Shown: in pieces, positions 36,010 through 44,865 of the stretch
How the letters are laid out: every line of letters begins with the position of its first letter
Position numbering within the stretch: position 1 is the first letter of the stretch
Assembly: GCA_000721375.1 (NCBI GenBank)
Contig: JOGW01000007.1
Span: 186,001-250,000, forward strand
Reading direction: 5' to 3'
Length of the DNA stretch: 64,000 bases
Source of the DNA: Streptomyces sp. NRRL B-3428
Lineage (GTDB): Bacteria > Actinomycetota > Actinomycetes > Streptomycetales > Streptomycetaceae
Notes under the pieces: model-generated
Databases searched by the model: none
The model's input: the letters and a program-made list of their open reading frames with translations, nothing else
Told to the model about the DNA's origin: nothing
Translations under genes and position numbers: made by a program

Positions 36010-36780
36010 TTATGCCCAGCTCTGCGCCCCGAGCTGCGTGGTGAAACTGAACCGGTCCCCGCGGAACAGCGTCCGCACCCGTTCAAGGCGCTGCCCGCCC
36101 GTATCCCGCGAGACGCGGTGCATGAGCAGCATCGGCAGAGCCGGCGGTGTACCGATGAGCAGCGCCTCGCGCGGCGTCGCGAGCACGGTCTCGATGCGCT
36201 CCTGCGCGGCCCCGAAGGCGATCCCGAGTTCCTCGCTCAGATACGCGTAGAAGGACGAGTCGGGGTCGAAGGCGCTGCTCAGCTGCGGTACCCGCGCCAC
36301 CCTGACGTAGGTGCTCTCGAGACCGATCCGCTCGTCGTCGGCGAGCAGAACACGCTCCATATGCCATACGGGTTCGCCGAGTTCGGCCCCGAGCTCACCC
36401 GCGAGGACCGCCGGACAGGGGAACTGATCGAGCGAGATGAGCGTCCGCCCGGGCCGCCGCCCCTGCCGCCGCACCCCTTCGGTATAGCTGGCCAGCGCGA
36501 GCGGCTGCTCCAGTTTGGGCCCCGCGGCCACGGTCCCCCGCCCGGCCCGCCGCAGCCGTCCTTCGAGCACCAGCTCCCGCAGCGCCTGCCGCACGGTCTC
36601 CCGCGCCACCCCGTACCGCTCGGCCAAGTCCCGCTCGGTGGGCAGCGCTTGCCCCTCCACCAGCCCGTCGACGAGAACGGAGATCTGCGCCTTCACGGCG
36701 TAGTACTTGGGAATCCGCCCGTGTTCGGGAATTCCGGCGCGTACGGGGGCTGCGGGGTGCTGGTCGTTCGGGTAGTCCAC
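36010..36780 (-). CDS. GntR-family (HutC/UTRA) regulator of the phosphonate cluster
   Basis: 256 residues. The winged helix (about 25-90) has LPTERDLAERYGVARETVRQALREL and the wing GRLRRAGRGTVAAGP. The UTRA effector domain follows (SYTEGVRRQGRRPGRTLISL, WHMERVLLADDERIGLESTYV, FRGDRFSFTTQL). UTRA domains bind small anionic ligands, and such genes commonly sit beside phn operons. It is transcribed in the same direction just upstream, with a candidate operator between. Confidence 0.88.
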   Translation of the reverse strand: MDYPNDQHPAAPVRAGIPEHGRIPKYYAVKAQISVLVDGLVEGQALPTERDLAERYGVARETVRQALRELVLEGRLRRAGRGTVAAGPKLEQPLALASYTEGVRRQGRRPGRTLISLDQFPCPAVLAGELGAELGEPVWHMERVLLADDERIGLESTYVRVARVPQLSSAFDPDSSFYAYLSEELGIAFGAAQERIETVLATPREALLIGTPPALPMLLMHRVSRDTGGQRLERVRTLFRGDRFSFTTQLGAQSWA

Positions 36781-36832
36781 CGGGGAAGCCTATGCGTACG
36801 GCTGAACGCCCCGAGATCCCCCAAAAACGAAA

Positions 36833-36870
36833 CGGTGCCCGTGCCTTCGGCTGGAAAGGCACGGACACCG
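36833..36870. terminator. Hairpin between GntR and LAxTG protein genes
   Basis: A 15-bp stem with one mismatch (36833-36847 with 36856-36870), just downstream of the surface-protein stop on the minus strand. Confidence 0.75.
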
Positions 36871-36896
36871 CTTCCGGACGGTGGCGGGTCGGCTGG

Positions 36897-38108
36897 TCAG
36901 CGCCGTCGGAACCGGCGCCGAGATCCCACCACAAGGGCACCGCCGCCGAGGAGGAAGGCGCCGGCGGTAGCCCCAAGCCCGAGCAGCGAATCGTCACCGC
37001 TCCGGCCTGTCTTTGCGAGTTCGTCGGCGGACGGCAGTGCGCCCTCCTTCGAACTCCCCGAAATATCGAAGACGTAGTCGTCGGACTCCCCGACCCACTC
37101 CCCGTCCTCGCCCTGCCGCTGCACCACCGCAAGGCTCGCTGTGATGCGGTTGGCCTGGGCGTCGGCCGTGAACCGCAGCCGCACCGGCACGGTCACCGAC
37201 TCGCCCGCGGGGATCGAGAACCCGCCGAACCCGTCGTCGAAGACCCCGACGTGCTCGTCCACATCCGTGCGCTCGAACGGGACGGGATGCCACTTGCCGT
37301 CCGGCGCCTTGAACTCCAACTGCGCCTGCGAGGACTGCAGATCACGGTCGCGGTCGAGGAAGACGACCAGCGGGTGGATGTTGTGGCAGGTGTCGTCCGA
37401 GGTGTTGGTCAGCTCGACCGACCAGTTCTCGAAGCCGCCGCCCGGGTAGTACGTCTTCGGCCCGGGGTTGATCGAGGACTCGATCGGGAAGTCGCCGCTG
37501 TCCGCGACGGCGCAGCTTGACGACAGGTCCGCGGCGATGTCGGCAAGCCCCTCCTTGGGCTTCGGCTGCACGGCCGGCTGCTGCTCGACGCTGGTGGTCA
37601 CGGGGTTGTTGGTGCCCGTGTCGGAGTCACCCGTCGTCTGGTCGGGGTCGGCGGCAGGGATCACGGTGGTGCCCGAGTCGGTCACCTCGTCGGGCTCGCC
37701 GAGGTCGGGGAGATCGCCGGTGTCGGTGCCGGTGCCGGTCGTGTCGGTACCTGCGTCCGTACCGGTGTCCGTACCCGCGTCCGTACCGGTGTCCGTACCC
37801 GAGGTGTCCGTACCGTCCCCGGTCCCGTCCGGCTCCCCCACGGCCCCGACATCCTCACCGGACCCGATGTCGGTCGCGGTGTCGGCCCCCGTGTCCGTGT
37901 TGCTGCTGCTCGGCACCTCCGCCACGCCGGTGGCCTGGGACGAGCCACCGGCGCACTGCTGGGGCTTGGCCGTACCGAGGACCGTCACGCTGAGGCAGTT
38001 GGTCACGTCCAGGAGCGGGTCGCCGTCCGCCATGGCAGGCAGCACGACCACCGCAGGGGAGAGTGCCGCGGCGGTGACGCCGGCAGCCAGTGCACTGCGC
38101 AGTCGCAT
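36897..38108 (-). CDS. Sortase-anchored surface protein with LAKTG motif
   Basis: 403 residues. A signal peptide (AAGVTAAALSPAVVVLPAMA) precedes a short cysteine-bearing segment. A long Thr/Asp/Gly repeat stalk (about 70-130, units such as GTDTGTDAGTDT) leads to an Ig-like domain (about 205-360; GGFENWSVELTNTSDDTCHNIHPLVVFLDRD). The C-terminus has LAKTG, a hydrophobic helix and RRRFRRR: a complete wall-sorting signal of the LAxTG type handled by Streptomyces class E sortases. The function outside the cell is unknown. The stalk DNA is repetitive and may vary in length between strains. Confidence 0.88.
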   Translation of the reverse strand: MRLRSALAAGVTAAALSPAVVVLPAMADGDPLLDVTNCLSVTVLGTAKPQQCAGGSSQATGVAEVPSSSNTDTGADTATDIGSGEDVGAVGEPDGTGDGTDTSGTDTGTDAGTDTGTDAGTDTTGTGTDTGDLPDLGEPDEVTDSGTTVIPAADPDQTTGDSDTGTNNPVTTSVEQQPAVQPKPKEGLADIAADLSSSCAVADSGDFPIESSINPGPKTYYPGGGFENWSVELTNTSDDTCHNIHPLVVFLDRDRDLQSSQAQLEFKAPDGKWHPVPFERTDVDEHVGVFDDGFGGFSIPAGESVTVPVRLRFTADAQANRITASLAVVQRQGEDGEWVGESDDYVFDISGSSKEGALPSADELAKTGRSGDDSLLGLGATAGAFLLGGGALVVGSRRRFRRR

Positions 38109-38230
38109 GAAGGAGGCCTTTACGGATCACGGAACGAAGTTCGCGGAACAAGAAGAACCGCACCCACCGCCGACTCCCCGGAACAGCCACGCGCACCCCG
38201 GGCAACCAGGACATGCGGACCTCCGGCCGA

Positions 38231-38308
38231 ATCAGCCGTAAGTGGCGTCCGTGACCCTGCCACGCGCGCGCGGCCTCTGGCGCGCGCCACAGCCCCTTAC
38301 GGCTGAAT
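38231..38308. repeat. Widely spaced 13-bp inverted repeat in a 235-bp intergenic region
   Basis: AATCAGCCGTAAG (about 38229-38242) and its complement CTTACGGCTGAAT (about 38296-38308) match at 12 of 13 positions and enclose GCGC-rich sequence able to pair internally. It may be a terminator for the ROK gene or a cruciform-like element. Confidence 0.4.
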
Positions 38309-38343
38309 GGCCGCCGAATCCCCCTCTATCAGCCCAGTTTCCG

Positions 38344-39492
38344 TCAATTCCGATTGGCGGGAAAAGCCACATTCGCCCGCCCGAACAAGGGCGCAAGGAC
38401 CAGTTGTGCGGCTCCTTCCGCCACGAGCCGCTCGCCCCCTTCGGCCTGCCGTACCGGCACCTCGACCACCGAGGGAGTACGCCCGCGGACCACGTCCGCC
38501 ACTCCCCGTACGAACGTCTGCGGAGCCCCCGCGACCGTGCGGCCGCCGAGGAGCACGAGGTCGATGTCGAGCAGTCCGACGAGGTTCGCCGCGCCTTCGC
38601 CGAGCACCCGCGCCGCGGACTCCGGATCACCGGCGGCGACAGCTTGGAGGCACAGCGCCTCGATGCAGCCGCGGTTGCCGCACGAGCAGGGTGCGCCGTC
38701 CAACTGCAGCACCTGGTGGCCGAATTCACCCGCCCCGGTGCGATCTCCCCTATATAGGGCGCCGCTCAGGACGAGACCGGCCCCAAGTCCCGTACCGAGA
38801 TGGAGATACGCGAACGAGCCCGCGCCCGACGGGCGGGCGAGGGCCAGTCCGAGCGCGGCCGCGTTGGTGTCCTTGTCGACCACGACCGGCAGCGACAACC
38901 GCTCGGCGAGCGCGTCGCGCAGCGGGAAGCCGTCCCATTCGGGGAAGCCGGTGACCTGGTGCAGCACTCCGCTGCGGTGGTCGAGGGGGCCGGGCAGCGC
39001 GACACCGACGCCGAGCACCGACTCCCGTACGGCGGTGAGCGACTCGACCTCGCGGGCCACCGCGGCGAGTACCGCCGCCGACCCGGCGCCGAGGTCGAGC
39101 GGCGCGCCGCGCTCGGCGACCACGGCGCCCGAGAGGTCCATCAGCACCACGACGAGCGCGTCCCGGTCCAGGTGCACGCCCACCGCATGACCGGCGCCGG
39201 GCGCGAGACGGAGCACGGTCCTCGGCTTGCCGCCGGTCGAGGCCCTGCGGCCCGCCTCCACGGCGAGGCCCTCGTCGCGCAGCCGGCCGACGATCTTGCT
39301 GACCGCCTGCGGGGTGAGCCCGGTGCGCTCGGCGAGCTCAAGGCGGCTGATGCCCTCTTCACCGGAGGTCCGCAGCAGGTCGAGGACGAGCGCGGAGTTG
39401 TGTCCGCGCAGGGCGAGGAGGTTGCGGCCTGGCGCGGAGGGAGCGGGGTCTGCGCTGGTCACGGGACCGTTTGTGCTGTTCACAGGCCCCAT
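38344..39492 (-). CDS. ROK-family (NagC/XylR-type) transcriptional repressor
   Basis: 382 residues from ATG 39492 (AGGGACA just upstream; a GTG nine bases further in is possible). An N-terminal winged helix (about 30-85, ISRLELAERTGLTPQAVSKIVGRL) is followed by a ROK sugar-kinase-like domain with GVGVALPGPLD, DKDTNAAALG, LHLGTGLGAGLV and the zinc motif CSCGNRGCIEAL. It likely responds to a sugar and represses the divergent dehydrogenase operon; only 47 bp separate the two starts. Confidence 0.9.
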   Translation of the reverse strand: MGPVNSTNGPVTSADPAPSAPGRNLLALRGHNSALVLDLLRTSGEEGISRLELAERTGLTPQAVSKIVGRLRDEGLAVEAGRRASTGGKPRTVLRLAPGAGHAVGVHLDRDALVVVLMDLSGAVVAERGAPLDLGAGSAAVLAAVAREVESLTAVRESVLGVGVALPGPLDHRSGVLHQVTGFPEWDGFPLRDALAERLSLPVVVDKDTNAAALGLALARPSGAGSFAYLHLGTGLGAGLVLSGALYRGDRTGAGEFGHQVLQLDGAPCSCGNRGCIEALCLQAVAAGDPESAARVLGEGAANLVGLLDIDLVLLGGRTVAGAPQTFVRGVADVVRGRTPSVVEVPVRQAEGGERLVAEGAAQLVLAPLFGRANVAFPANRN

Positions 39493-39511
39493 TGTCCCTG
39501 CGGTTTGCACT

Positions 39512-39530
39512 TTGGCAACAGCGTTGTTTT
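39512..39530. promoter_or_regulatory. Candidate operator between ROK and Gfo/Idh genes
   Basis: CAAC-AGC-GTTG (39516-39526) is a small palindrome within an AT-richer stretch (TTTGGCAACAGCGTTGTTTT) in the 47-bp divergent gap, where a ROK repressor would bind. Confidence 0.35.
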
Positions 39531-39539
39531 AGTAGAAGC

Positions 39540-40613
39540 ATGACTTCCACGCTCAGAGTCGGCCTCGTCGGCTACGGCCTCGCCGGTTCCGTATTCCACG
39601 CCCCGCTGATCGCCGCGACCGAGGGTCTGACGCTCGACACGGTGGTCACCTCCAACCCCGAGCGCCAGGCGCAGGCCCGCGCCGAGTTCGGCGACGGCCT
39701 CCGCTTCGCCGCGTCCCCGGACGAGCTGTGGGAGCGGGCCGACGAGCTCGATCTGATCGTGATCGCCTCGCCGAACAAGACCCATGTCCCGGTCGCGACC
39801 GCCGCGCTCAAGGCCGGTCTGCCGGTGGTCGTGGACAAGCCGATCGCCGGTACGGCCGCCGAGGCCCGTGAGCTCGCGGCCCTCGCCGACGAGCGCGGCC
39901 TGCTGCTCTCGGTCTTCCAGAACCGCCGCTGGGACAACGACTTCCTGACCCTCAAGAAGCTGATCGCCGACGGTGAGCTCGGGGAGATCCAGCGCTTCGA
40001 GTCCCGCTTCGAGCGCTGGCGTCCGCAGCTCAAGGGCGGCTGGCGCGAGTCGGGCAACCCTGAGGAGATCGGCGGTCTGCTCTACGACCTGGGCAGCCAT
40101 GTCGTCGACCAGGCGCTGACCCTCTTCGGCCCGGCGGTCCAGGTGTACGCGGAGGCCGACGTGCGCCGCCCGAACGCCCAGGCCGACGACGACACCTTCA
40201 TCGCGGTCACCCACGCGAACGGAGTCCGCTCCCACCTGTACGTCTCCGCCACCACCGCCCAGCTGGGCCCGCGCTTCCGTGTGCTCGGCTCGCGCGCCGG
40301 CTTCGTGAAGTACGGCCTGGACCCGCAGGAGAGCGACCTGCGCGAGGGCAAGCGCCCCTCCGCCGAGGGCGAATGGGGCGTCGAGCCCGAGTCGATGTGG
40401 GGCCGGGTCGGCTCCGGCGAGTCCCCGCTGACCGGCGGCGGCCGCCCCGAGCGGAGCCTGCCTGGCGACTACCCCGCGTACTACGCCGCGGTCGCCGCCG
40501 CCGTACAGGGCACAGGACCGAACCCGGTCACGGCGTACGAGGCCGCGAGCGCCCTCGACGTCCTGGAAGCGGCTCGCCGCTCGGCCCGCGACGGTGTGGC
40601 GGTGCAGCTGTGA
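39540..40613 (+). CDS. Gfo/Idh/MocA-family oxidoreductase
   Basis: 357 residues, ATG 39540. The NAD(P)-binding motif GLVGYGLAGSVFHAPLI starts the protein. VVDKPIAGTAAEARELA carries the family (D/E)KP motif, and FEWRP-like FERWRPQLKGGWRE with GGLLYDLGSHVVDQAL has the catalytic His region. It oxidises or reduces a sugar or cyclitol. The next gene starts at its stop (GTGA overlap). The divergent ROK gene suggests control by a sugar. Confidence 0.9.
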   Translation: MTSTLRVGLVGYGLAGSVFHAPLIAATEGLTLDTVVTSNPERQAQARAEFGDGLRFAASPDELWERADELDLIVIASPNKTHVPVATAALKAGLPVVVDKPIAGTAAEARELAALADERGLLLSVFQNRRWDNDFLTLKKLIADGELGEIQRFESRFERWRPQLKGGWRESGNPEEIGGLLYDLGSHVVDQALTLFGPAVQVYAEADVRRPNAQADDDTFIAVTHANGVRSHLYVSATTAQLGPRFRVLGSRAGFVKYGLDPQESDLREGKRPSAEGEWGVEPESMWGRVGSGESPLTGGGRPERSLPGDYPAYYAAVAAAVQGTGPNPVTAYEAASALDVLEAARRSARDGVAVQL

Positions 40614-41071
40614 GCGCCCTTTCGGTGGAAGAGCTCGAGGCCCAGGAACAGCGCCTGGTCCTGGACCACTTCACGTACGACGACGCCTGGGAACTGGGCT
40701 CGATGCTGGTGAAAATGGCCCGCGAGCGCCGGGCCCCGGTCGCCATCGACATCCGCCGCGGCGGCCAGCAGCTCTTCCATGCCGCGCTGCCCGGCTCGAC
40801 CCCGGACAACGACGCCTGGATCGACCGCAAGCGCCGCGTCGTGGAGCGCTACGGCTGCGCTTCGTTCCTGGTCGGCACGCGCTACCGCGCGAAGGGCACG
40901 ACCTTCGAGGAGTCCTCGCGGCTCGACCCCGATACGTATGCGGCGCATGGTGGCGCGTTCCCGATCGCGGTGCGCGGGGCCGGCGTGATCGGCACGGTCG
41001 TGGTGTCCGGGCTTCCGCAGGCCGAGGACCACGCGATGGTGGTCGAGGCGCTGGAGCGCTTCAAGGGCTGA
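40610..41071 (+). CDS. HbpS/GlcG-like (UPF0303) heme-degrading-domain protein
   Basis: 153 residues from GTG 40610, overlapping the dehydrogenase stop. LEAQEQRLVLDHFTYDDAWELGSMLVKMARERRAPVAIDI and GTRYRAKGTTFEESSRLDPDTYAAHGGAFPI, with GTVVVSGLPQAEDHAMVV, are hallmarks of the UPF0303/HbpS-like fold. Relatives bind heme or occur beside sugar catabolic genes. Here, coupling to a sugar dehydrogenase suggests an accessory metabolic role; that is inference. Confidence 0.85.
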   Translation: MSALSVEELEAQEQRLVLDHFTYDDAWELGSMLVKMARERRAPVAIDIRRGGQQLFHAALPGSTPDNDAWIDRKRRVVERYGCASFLVGTRYRAKGTTFEESSRLDPDTYAAHGGAFPIAVRGAGVIGTVVVSGLPQAEDHAMVVEALERFKG

Positions 41072-41074
41072 GTG

Positions 41075-41125
41075 CGTACGAGGATGGGGCGCCCTTCACG
41101 GTGAAGGGCGCCCCATCCTCGTACG
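41075..41125. terminator. 51-bp near-perfect palindrome terminator
   Basis: 25-nt arms (41075-41099 and 41101-41125) are exact complements around one base. It lies between convergent genes and is the longest hairpin in the window apart from the mobile element. Confidence 0.9.
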
Positions 41126-41139
41126 ACCGGAAAGCAGGA

Positions 41140-41991
41140 CTACGCGTCCTTCAACTCCTGACGTTGGCGCCCGAGACCCTCGATCTCCAGCTCCACCACA
41201 TCACCGGCCCGCAGATACGGCTTCGGCTCCGGCGAGCCCATCGCGACACCCGCCGGCGTACCGGTGTTGATGATGTCGCCCGGGTACAGGGTCATGAACT
41301 GGCTTACGTAGCGGACCACTTCGGCGACCGGGAAGATCTGCTCGGCCGTCGTGCCGTCCTGCTTGAGCTCACCGTTGACCCAGAGCTTGAGGCTGAGGGC
41401 CTGCGGGTCGGCGATCTCGTCGGCGGTCACGAACCACGGGCCCAGCGGGTTGAACGTCTCGCAGTTCTTGCCCTTGTCCCAGGTGCCGCCGCGCTCGATC
41501 TGGAACTCGCGCTCGGAGACGTCGTTGGAGACCGCGTAACCGGCGACGTGCGCGAGGGCCTCCTCGTGCGACTCCAGGTAGCGGGCCGTCTTGCCGATCA
41601 CGATCGCGAGCTCGACCTCCCAGTCCGTCTTCACGGACTTACGGGGGATGAGCACGGTGTCGTCGGGGCCGACCACCGTGTCCGCCGCCTTGAAGAAGAC
41701 GATCGGCTCGGCGGGTATCTCGGCGCCCGTCTCGCGCGCGTGGTCGTGGTAGTTGAGCCCGATGCAGACGACCTTGCCGATCCGGCCGAGCGGCGCACCG
41801 ATGCGCTGCCCCTCGGCGTCGAGCACGGGCAGGTCCGCCGCGGCCTCACGGATCGCGGCGAGCTTCGCCTCGTCGGCGAGCAGGTCGCCGTCGATGTCGG
41901 TGATGATTCCGGACAGATCGCGCAGCGCGCCGTCCTCGTCAAGGAGCGCCGGGCGCTCCGCACCCGGGTTTCCGACTCGCAGCAGCTTCAT
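41140..41991 (-). CDS. Fumarylacetoacetate hydrolase family protein
   Basis: 283 residues, ATG 41991 with GGAGAG upstream. The FAH fold starts after about residue 70: KVVCIGLNYHDHARETGAEIPAEPIVFFKA, then KTDWEVELAIVIGK supplying metal-binding acids, GYAVSNDVSEREFQ, and FMTLYPGDIINTGTPAGVAMG. This length and motif set fit the acylpyruvase / 2-keto-3-deoxy-sugar-acid hydrolase group. The neighbouring sugar dehydrogenase and ROK regulator hint at sugar-acid breakdown, but it is encoded on the other strand. Confidence 0.88.
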   Translation of the reverse strand: MKLLRVGNPGAERPALLDEDGALRDLSGIITDIDGDLLADEAKLAAIREAAADLPVLDAEGQRIGAPLGRIGKVVCIGLNYHDHARETGAEIPAEPIVFFKAADTVVGPDDTVLIPRKSVKTDWEVELAIVIGKTARYLESHEEALAHVAGYAVSNDVSEREFQIERGGTWDKGKNCETFNPLGPWFVTADEIADPQALSLKLWVNGELKQDGTTAEQIFPVAEVVRYVSQFMTLYPGDIINTGTPAGVAMGSPEPKPYLRAGDVVELEIEGLGRQRQELKDA

Positions 41992-42062
41992 CGTTCACTC
42001 TCCTGTGGTCGAAGGGTGCCGATGGGTTGCGGCCATCGGGGCTTGGTCGATCCTCCGAGAAA

Positions 42063-42102
42063 ACGGTCCAGCCCGCAATACCCCGTTCACGTACTGGACC
42101 GT
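42063..42102 (-). terminator. Weak inverted repeat after the YidC-like gene
   Basis: ACGGTCCAG (42063-42071) and CTGGACCGT (42094-42102) are complementary, 22 nt apart, just past the stop on the minus strand. Confidence 0.35.
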
Positions 42103-42116
42103 CACTGCGGGTGAAC

Positions 42117-42863
42117 TCAGACCGCGGCCGCCAGCGGGCCCGGGACCATGTCCCGGTACAGGAAGTAGCGTTCGGCCGCGCTCCATGTGGTGCTGGTCAC
42201 CACGTACAGGGCGGCGGCCAGCGGCACGACGGCCACGGTGAAAAGGGTCATGAAGCTCATCAGCGGCATGAACTTCAGCATCGCGCCCATGCCGGGCGTG
42301 GATTCGGCACCGGTGGCCGGAGCGGCTGCCATCTGCTGCTTCGTACGCCGGTAGTTGAAGGTCGCGACGGCGGTCACGAGCGCGAACAGCGCGACATAGA
42401 CGAGCCCCGCGCCGCCGAACAGACCGCCGTCCGCGAGCGCGTCATGGAAGCGCCCGCCGAGCGGCGCGGCACCGAGGCTGTGGCCGAGCAGCGGATTGGC
42501 CTCGCCGCCGATCTTCTGGTTCGAGAACACGTGGTACATCAGGAAGAACGCGGGCAGCTGCAGCAGGCTCGGCAGACAGCCGGAGAGCGGCGAAACCCCC
42601 TCCTTCTTGTGCAGTGCGAGCATCTCCTTCTGCAGCTTCTCGGGGTTCTTGGCGTGCTTCTTGCGCAGGTCGGCGAGTTGCGGGGCAAGCTTGGTGCGGG
42701 CCTTCTGACCACGGGCGGCGGCCCTCGACAAGGGGTGTACGGCGAGGCGTACGGCCATCGTGAAGAGGATGATCGCGGCGGCCACGGACGCGCCCTGGAA
42801 GAGCGGGTGGAGTACGTCGGCGAGGTGATCGACCAGGGTGGCGAAGCCACTGAAAACGGACAT
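42117..42863 (-). CDS. YidC/Oxa1-family membrane insertase paralogue
   Basis: 248 residues from ATG 42863 (AAGGGG 8 bp upstream; a GTG ten codons earlier is less supported). It begins FATLVDHLADVLHPLFQGASVAAAIILFTMAVRLAVHPLSRAA, with the conserved positively charged first helix. KLAPQLADLRKKHAKNPEKLQKEMLALHKKEGVSPLSGCLPSLLQLP is the diagnostic YidC segment. About five membrane helices. Streptomyces carry several Oxa1 homologues; this one is away from the rnpA-yidC core cluster and is an accessory copy. Confidence 0.9.
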   Translation of the reverse strand: MSVFSGFATLVDHLADVLHPLFQGASVAAAIILFTMAVRLAVHPLSRAAARGQKARTKLAPQLADLRKKHAKNPEKLQKEMLALHKKEGVSPLSGCLPSLLQLPAFFLMYHVFSNQKIGGEANPLLGHSLGAAPLGGRFHDALADGGLFGGAGLVYVALFALVTAVATFNYRRTKQQMAAAPATGAESTPGMGAMLKFMPLMSFMTLFTVAVVPLAAALYVVTSTTWSAAERYFLYRDMVPGPLAAAV

Positions 42864-42992
42864 GCTGCAGGCCCCTTCGGGGAGTCTCGTCACTAGCGGA
42901 ATGGCCGTACGACCGGCGAAAAACCGGACAGGCGGCAGGAATTCGGCGTGACGGACCGCGCAGAGGCGTACTGCGAGAGGTGGTTGCCGGGG

Positions 42993-43301
42993 TTACGCGG
43001 CCGTCGGGACGAGACGTCCCGGTGCTCGCGGACGGCTGCGTCCGGCGGCGTCAGGATCGCGCTGCGGCAGGAACGCCGTACGTTGCTCACGGTCGCGGAT
43101 CGCGGTGCGCACCCGGGCCGGCTGCACGGCGGGTACACAGCGCGAGGCGATCAGCGCGCAGACGGCGAGCGCGGTGCCCGCGGCGGCGGTCGCGGCCAGG
43201 GCGACGGCGGCGGAGAGCGAGCCCGCGTCGGTGAGCAGCACCTGGGTGACGAGCAGGAGCAGCAGACCCATGACGCGCAGATTCCTGAACCTGTCGATCA
43301 C
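42993..43301 (-). CDS. DUF6412 small membrane protein
   Basis: 102 residues from GTG 43301 (GAGGAGG upstream). Two hydrophobic segments (VMGLLLLLVTQVLLTDAG and AAVALAATAAAGTALAVCALIA) are followed by a basic tail with AFLPQRDPDAAGRSRPRAPG, the conserved DUF6412 end. It lies directly upstream of the YidC-like gene, an arrangement that suggests a shared role at the membrane. Function unknown. Confidence 0.75.
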   Translation of the reverse strand: MIDRFRNLRVMGLLLLLVTQVLLTDAGSLSAAVALAATAAAGTALAVCALIASRCVPAVQPARVRTAIRDREQRTAFLPQRDPDAAGRSRPRAPGRLVPTAA

Positions 43302-43362
43302 GGCTGCCTCCTCTCGTTCTTCGTCACCGCTGTGCCGGTGCTGTGCCGGTACCACCTCGATC

Positions 43363-44865
43363 TTATGCGTGAACCGGCTTTTCGACGAGGGGCTCCTTCG
43401 CGAGTACCTCACCATCAGGCCGTACGTCCTGGTCCTTGGGCCCTGCGAAGGTGACGATCACCGCCACCGCGAGGTTCGCCGCGAGGGCCACGAGCCCGGC
43501 GTTGACCCCCCACACCGGGTCGTTGTCGGTGAAGACCAGCGCGCATACGAGAGCGACCCCGACGGCCAGTCCGCTGAGCGCGCCTGTGGCGCTGAGCCGC
43601 CGCCAGACGAGCCCGAGCAGCAGCATCGGAAGGAGCTGCGCCATCCCCTCGTACGAGATGAGGGAGAGCCTCACGAGGGTGTTCGGGGCGGCGTACGTCA
43701 TGATCAGCGCGAGGGTGCCGGCGATCACGACGACGACCTGCGAGGCGCTCTTCTGCCGCTCCTGGCTGTGCAGGCGCGGCATGTGACTGAGTACACTCCT
43801 GCCCCACATCGTGCCGATGACCAGCATGAACACGGCCATGGGGACGATCGAGGAGAGGGCGGCGGCGACGCCGATGACGCCGACCGCCCAGGCGGGCAGC
43901 GAGTCGACGACGAGCTTGAAGAGCGCGAGGTTCGAGTCCGCGCCGGTCAGACCGGGCACCACGAAGAGCGCCGCCATGCCGAGCAGCATCGGGACGAAGA
44001 GCAGGATGTTGTACGCGGGCAGCAGCATGGCGTTGCGGCGCAGGGTGTCGGCGCTGCGGGCGCCGAGGTAGCCGGCGACGGTGGTCGGGAAGATCACCAC
44101 GGTGAAGGCGTTGAGCACCGTGGTCGAGGCGAACCAGGCGGTGCCGAGACCGCTGTCGCTGCCGCCGTGTCCCGGCAGCGTCAGCCAGTCGCTCTTCTGC
44201 TCGACGAGCCGGTCGAGGAAGGGCCCGTATCCGTCGAAGTAGTGCAACGGCACGTAGATCGCGAGGAAGGCGAGCGTGCCGATGACGAGGACGTCCTTGA
44301 GGACCGACACCCAGGCGCTGCCGCGCAGACCGCTCACGACCACGAAGCCCGTGGTGATCGCGAAGGCCAGGAAATAGGCCCAGTTGAGGCTGATCGTCCC
44401 GTACGAGATGGTCGAGACGACCACGCCCATGCCGGTGATCTGCAGCTGGATGTAGGGGAGCAGGAAGACCGTGGCGAGGACGGCGACCACTGCTCCCAGC
44501 CAGGGCCTGCCGTAGCGGTGGCTGATCATGTCGGTGATGCCGACGAGCTGGTGATCGCGGGCGTACGCCCAGAGCATCGGGCCGACGACGTAGCCGACCG
44601 CGTATCCGCACGACATGTACGCGACTACGTACAGGACGGGTGCGCCGTAGTTGTAGCCCCAGCCTGCGGCCCCGAGGTAACTGAAGCTGGTGTAGCCCTC
44701 GCCCGCCATCAGAACCCAGATGAAGACCGTGCCGAGGCTGCGTCCGCCCACGGACCACTCGGCGAGGCCGCCCTGACCGCCCCGGCCGCGGACGGCGAGC
44801 AGGCCGAGGGCGACGGCGGCAACCATGAAGACGGCGAAGACGGTGGTGGCGATGGTGGCGTTCAC
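43363..44865 (-). CDS. Sodium:solute symporter family permease
   Basis: 500 residues from GTG 44865 (AAGGAG upstream), overlapping the DUF3311 stop as GTGA. About 13 membrane helices; LAEWSVGGRSLGTVFIWVLMAGEGYTSFSYLGAAGWGY and the SSF signature around GYLGARSADTLRRNAMLLPAYN place it in the SSS family. Members take up organic acids, amino acids or pantothenate with sodium. The pairing with a DUF3311 protein is typical of the acetate/organic-acid branch in actinomycetes. Confidence 0.88.
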   Translation of the reverse strand: MNATIATTVFAVFMVAAVALGLLAVRGRGGQGGLAEWSVGGRSLGTVFIWVLMAGEGYTSFSYLGAAGWGYNYGAPVLYVVAYMSCGYAVGYVVGPMLWAYARDHQLVGITDMISHRYGRPWLGAVVAVLATVFLLPYIQLQITGMGVVVSTISYGTISLNWAYFLAFAITTGFVVVSGLRGSAWVSVLKDVLVIGTLAFLAIYVPLHYFDGYGPFLDRLVEQKSDWLTLPGHGGSDSGLGTAWFASTTVLNAFTVVIFPTTVAGYLGARSADTLRRNAMLLPAYNILLFVPMLLGMAALFVVPGLTGADSNLALFKLVVDSLPAWAVGVIGVAAALSSIVPMAVFMLVIGTMWGRSVLSHMPRLHSQERQKSASQVVVVIAGTLALIMTYAAPNTLVRLSLISYEGMAQLLPMLLLGLVWRRLSATGALSGLAVGVALVCALVFTDNDPVWGVNAGLVALAANLAVAVIVTFAGPKDQDVRPDGEVLAKEPLVEKPVHA

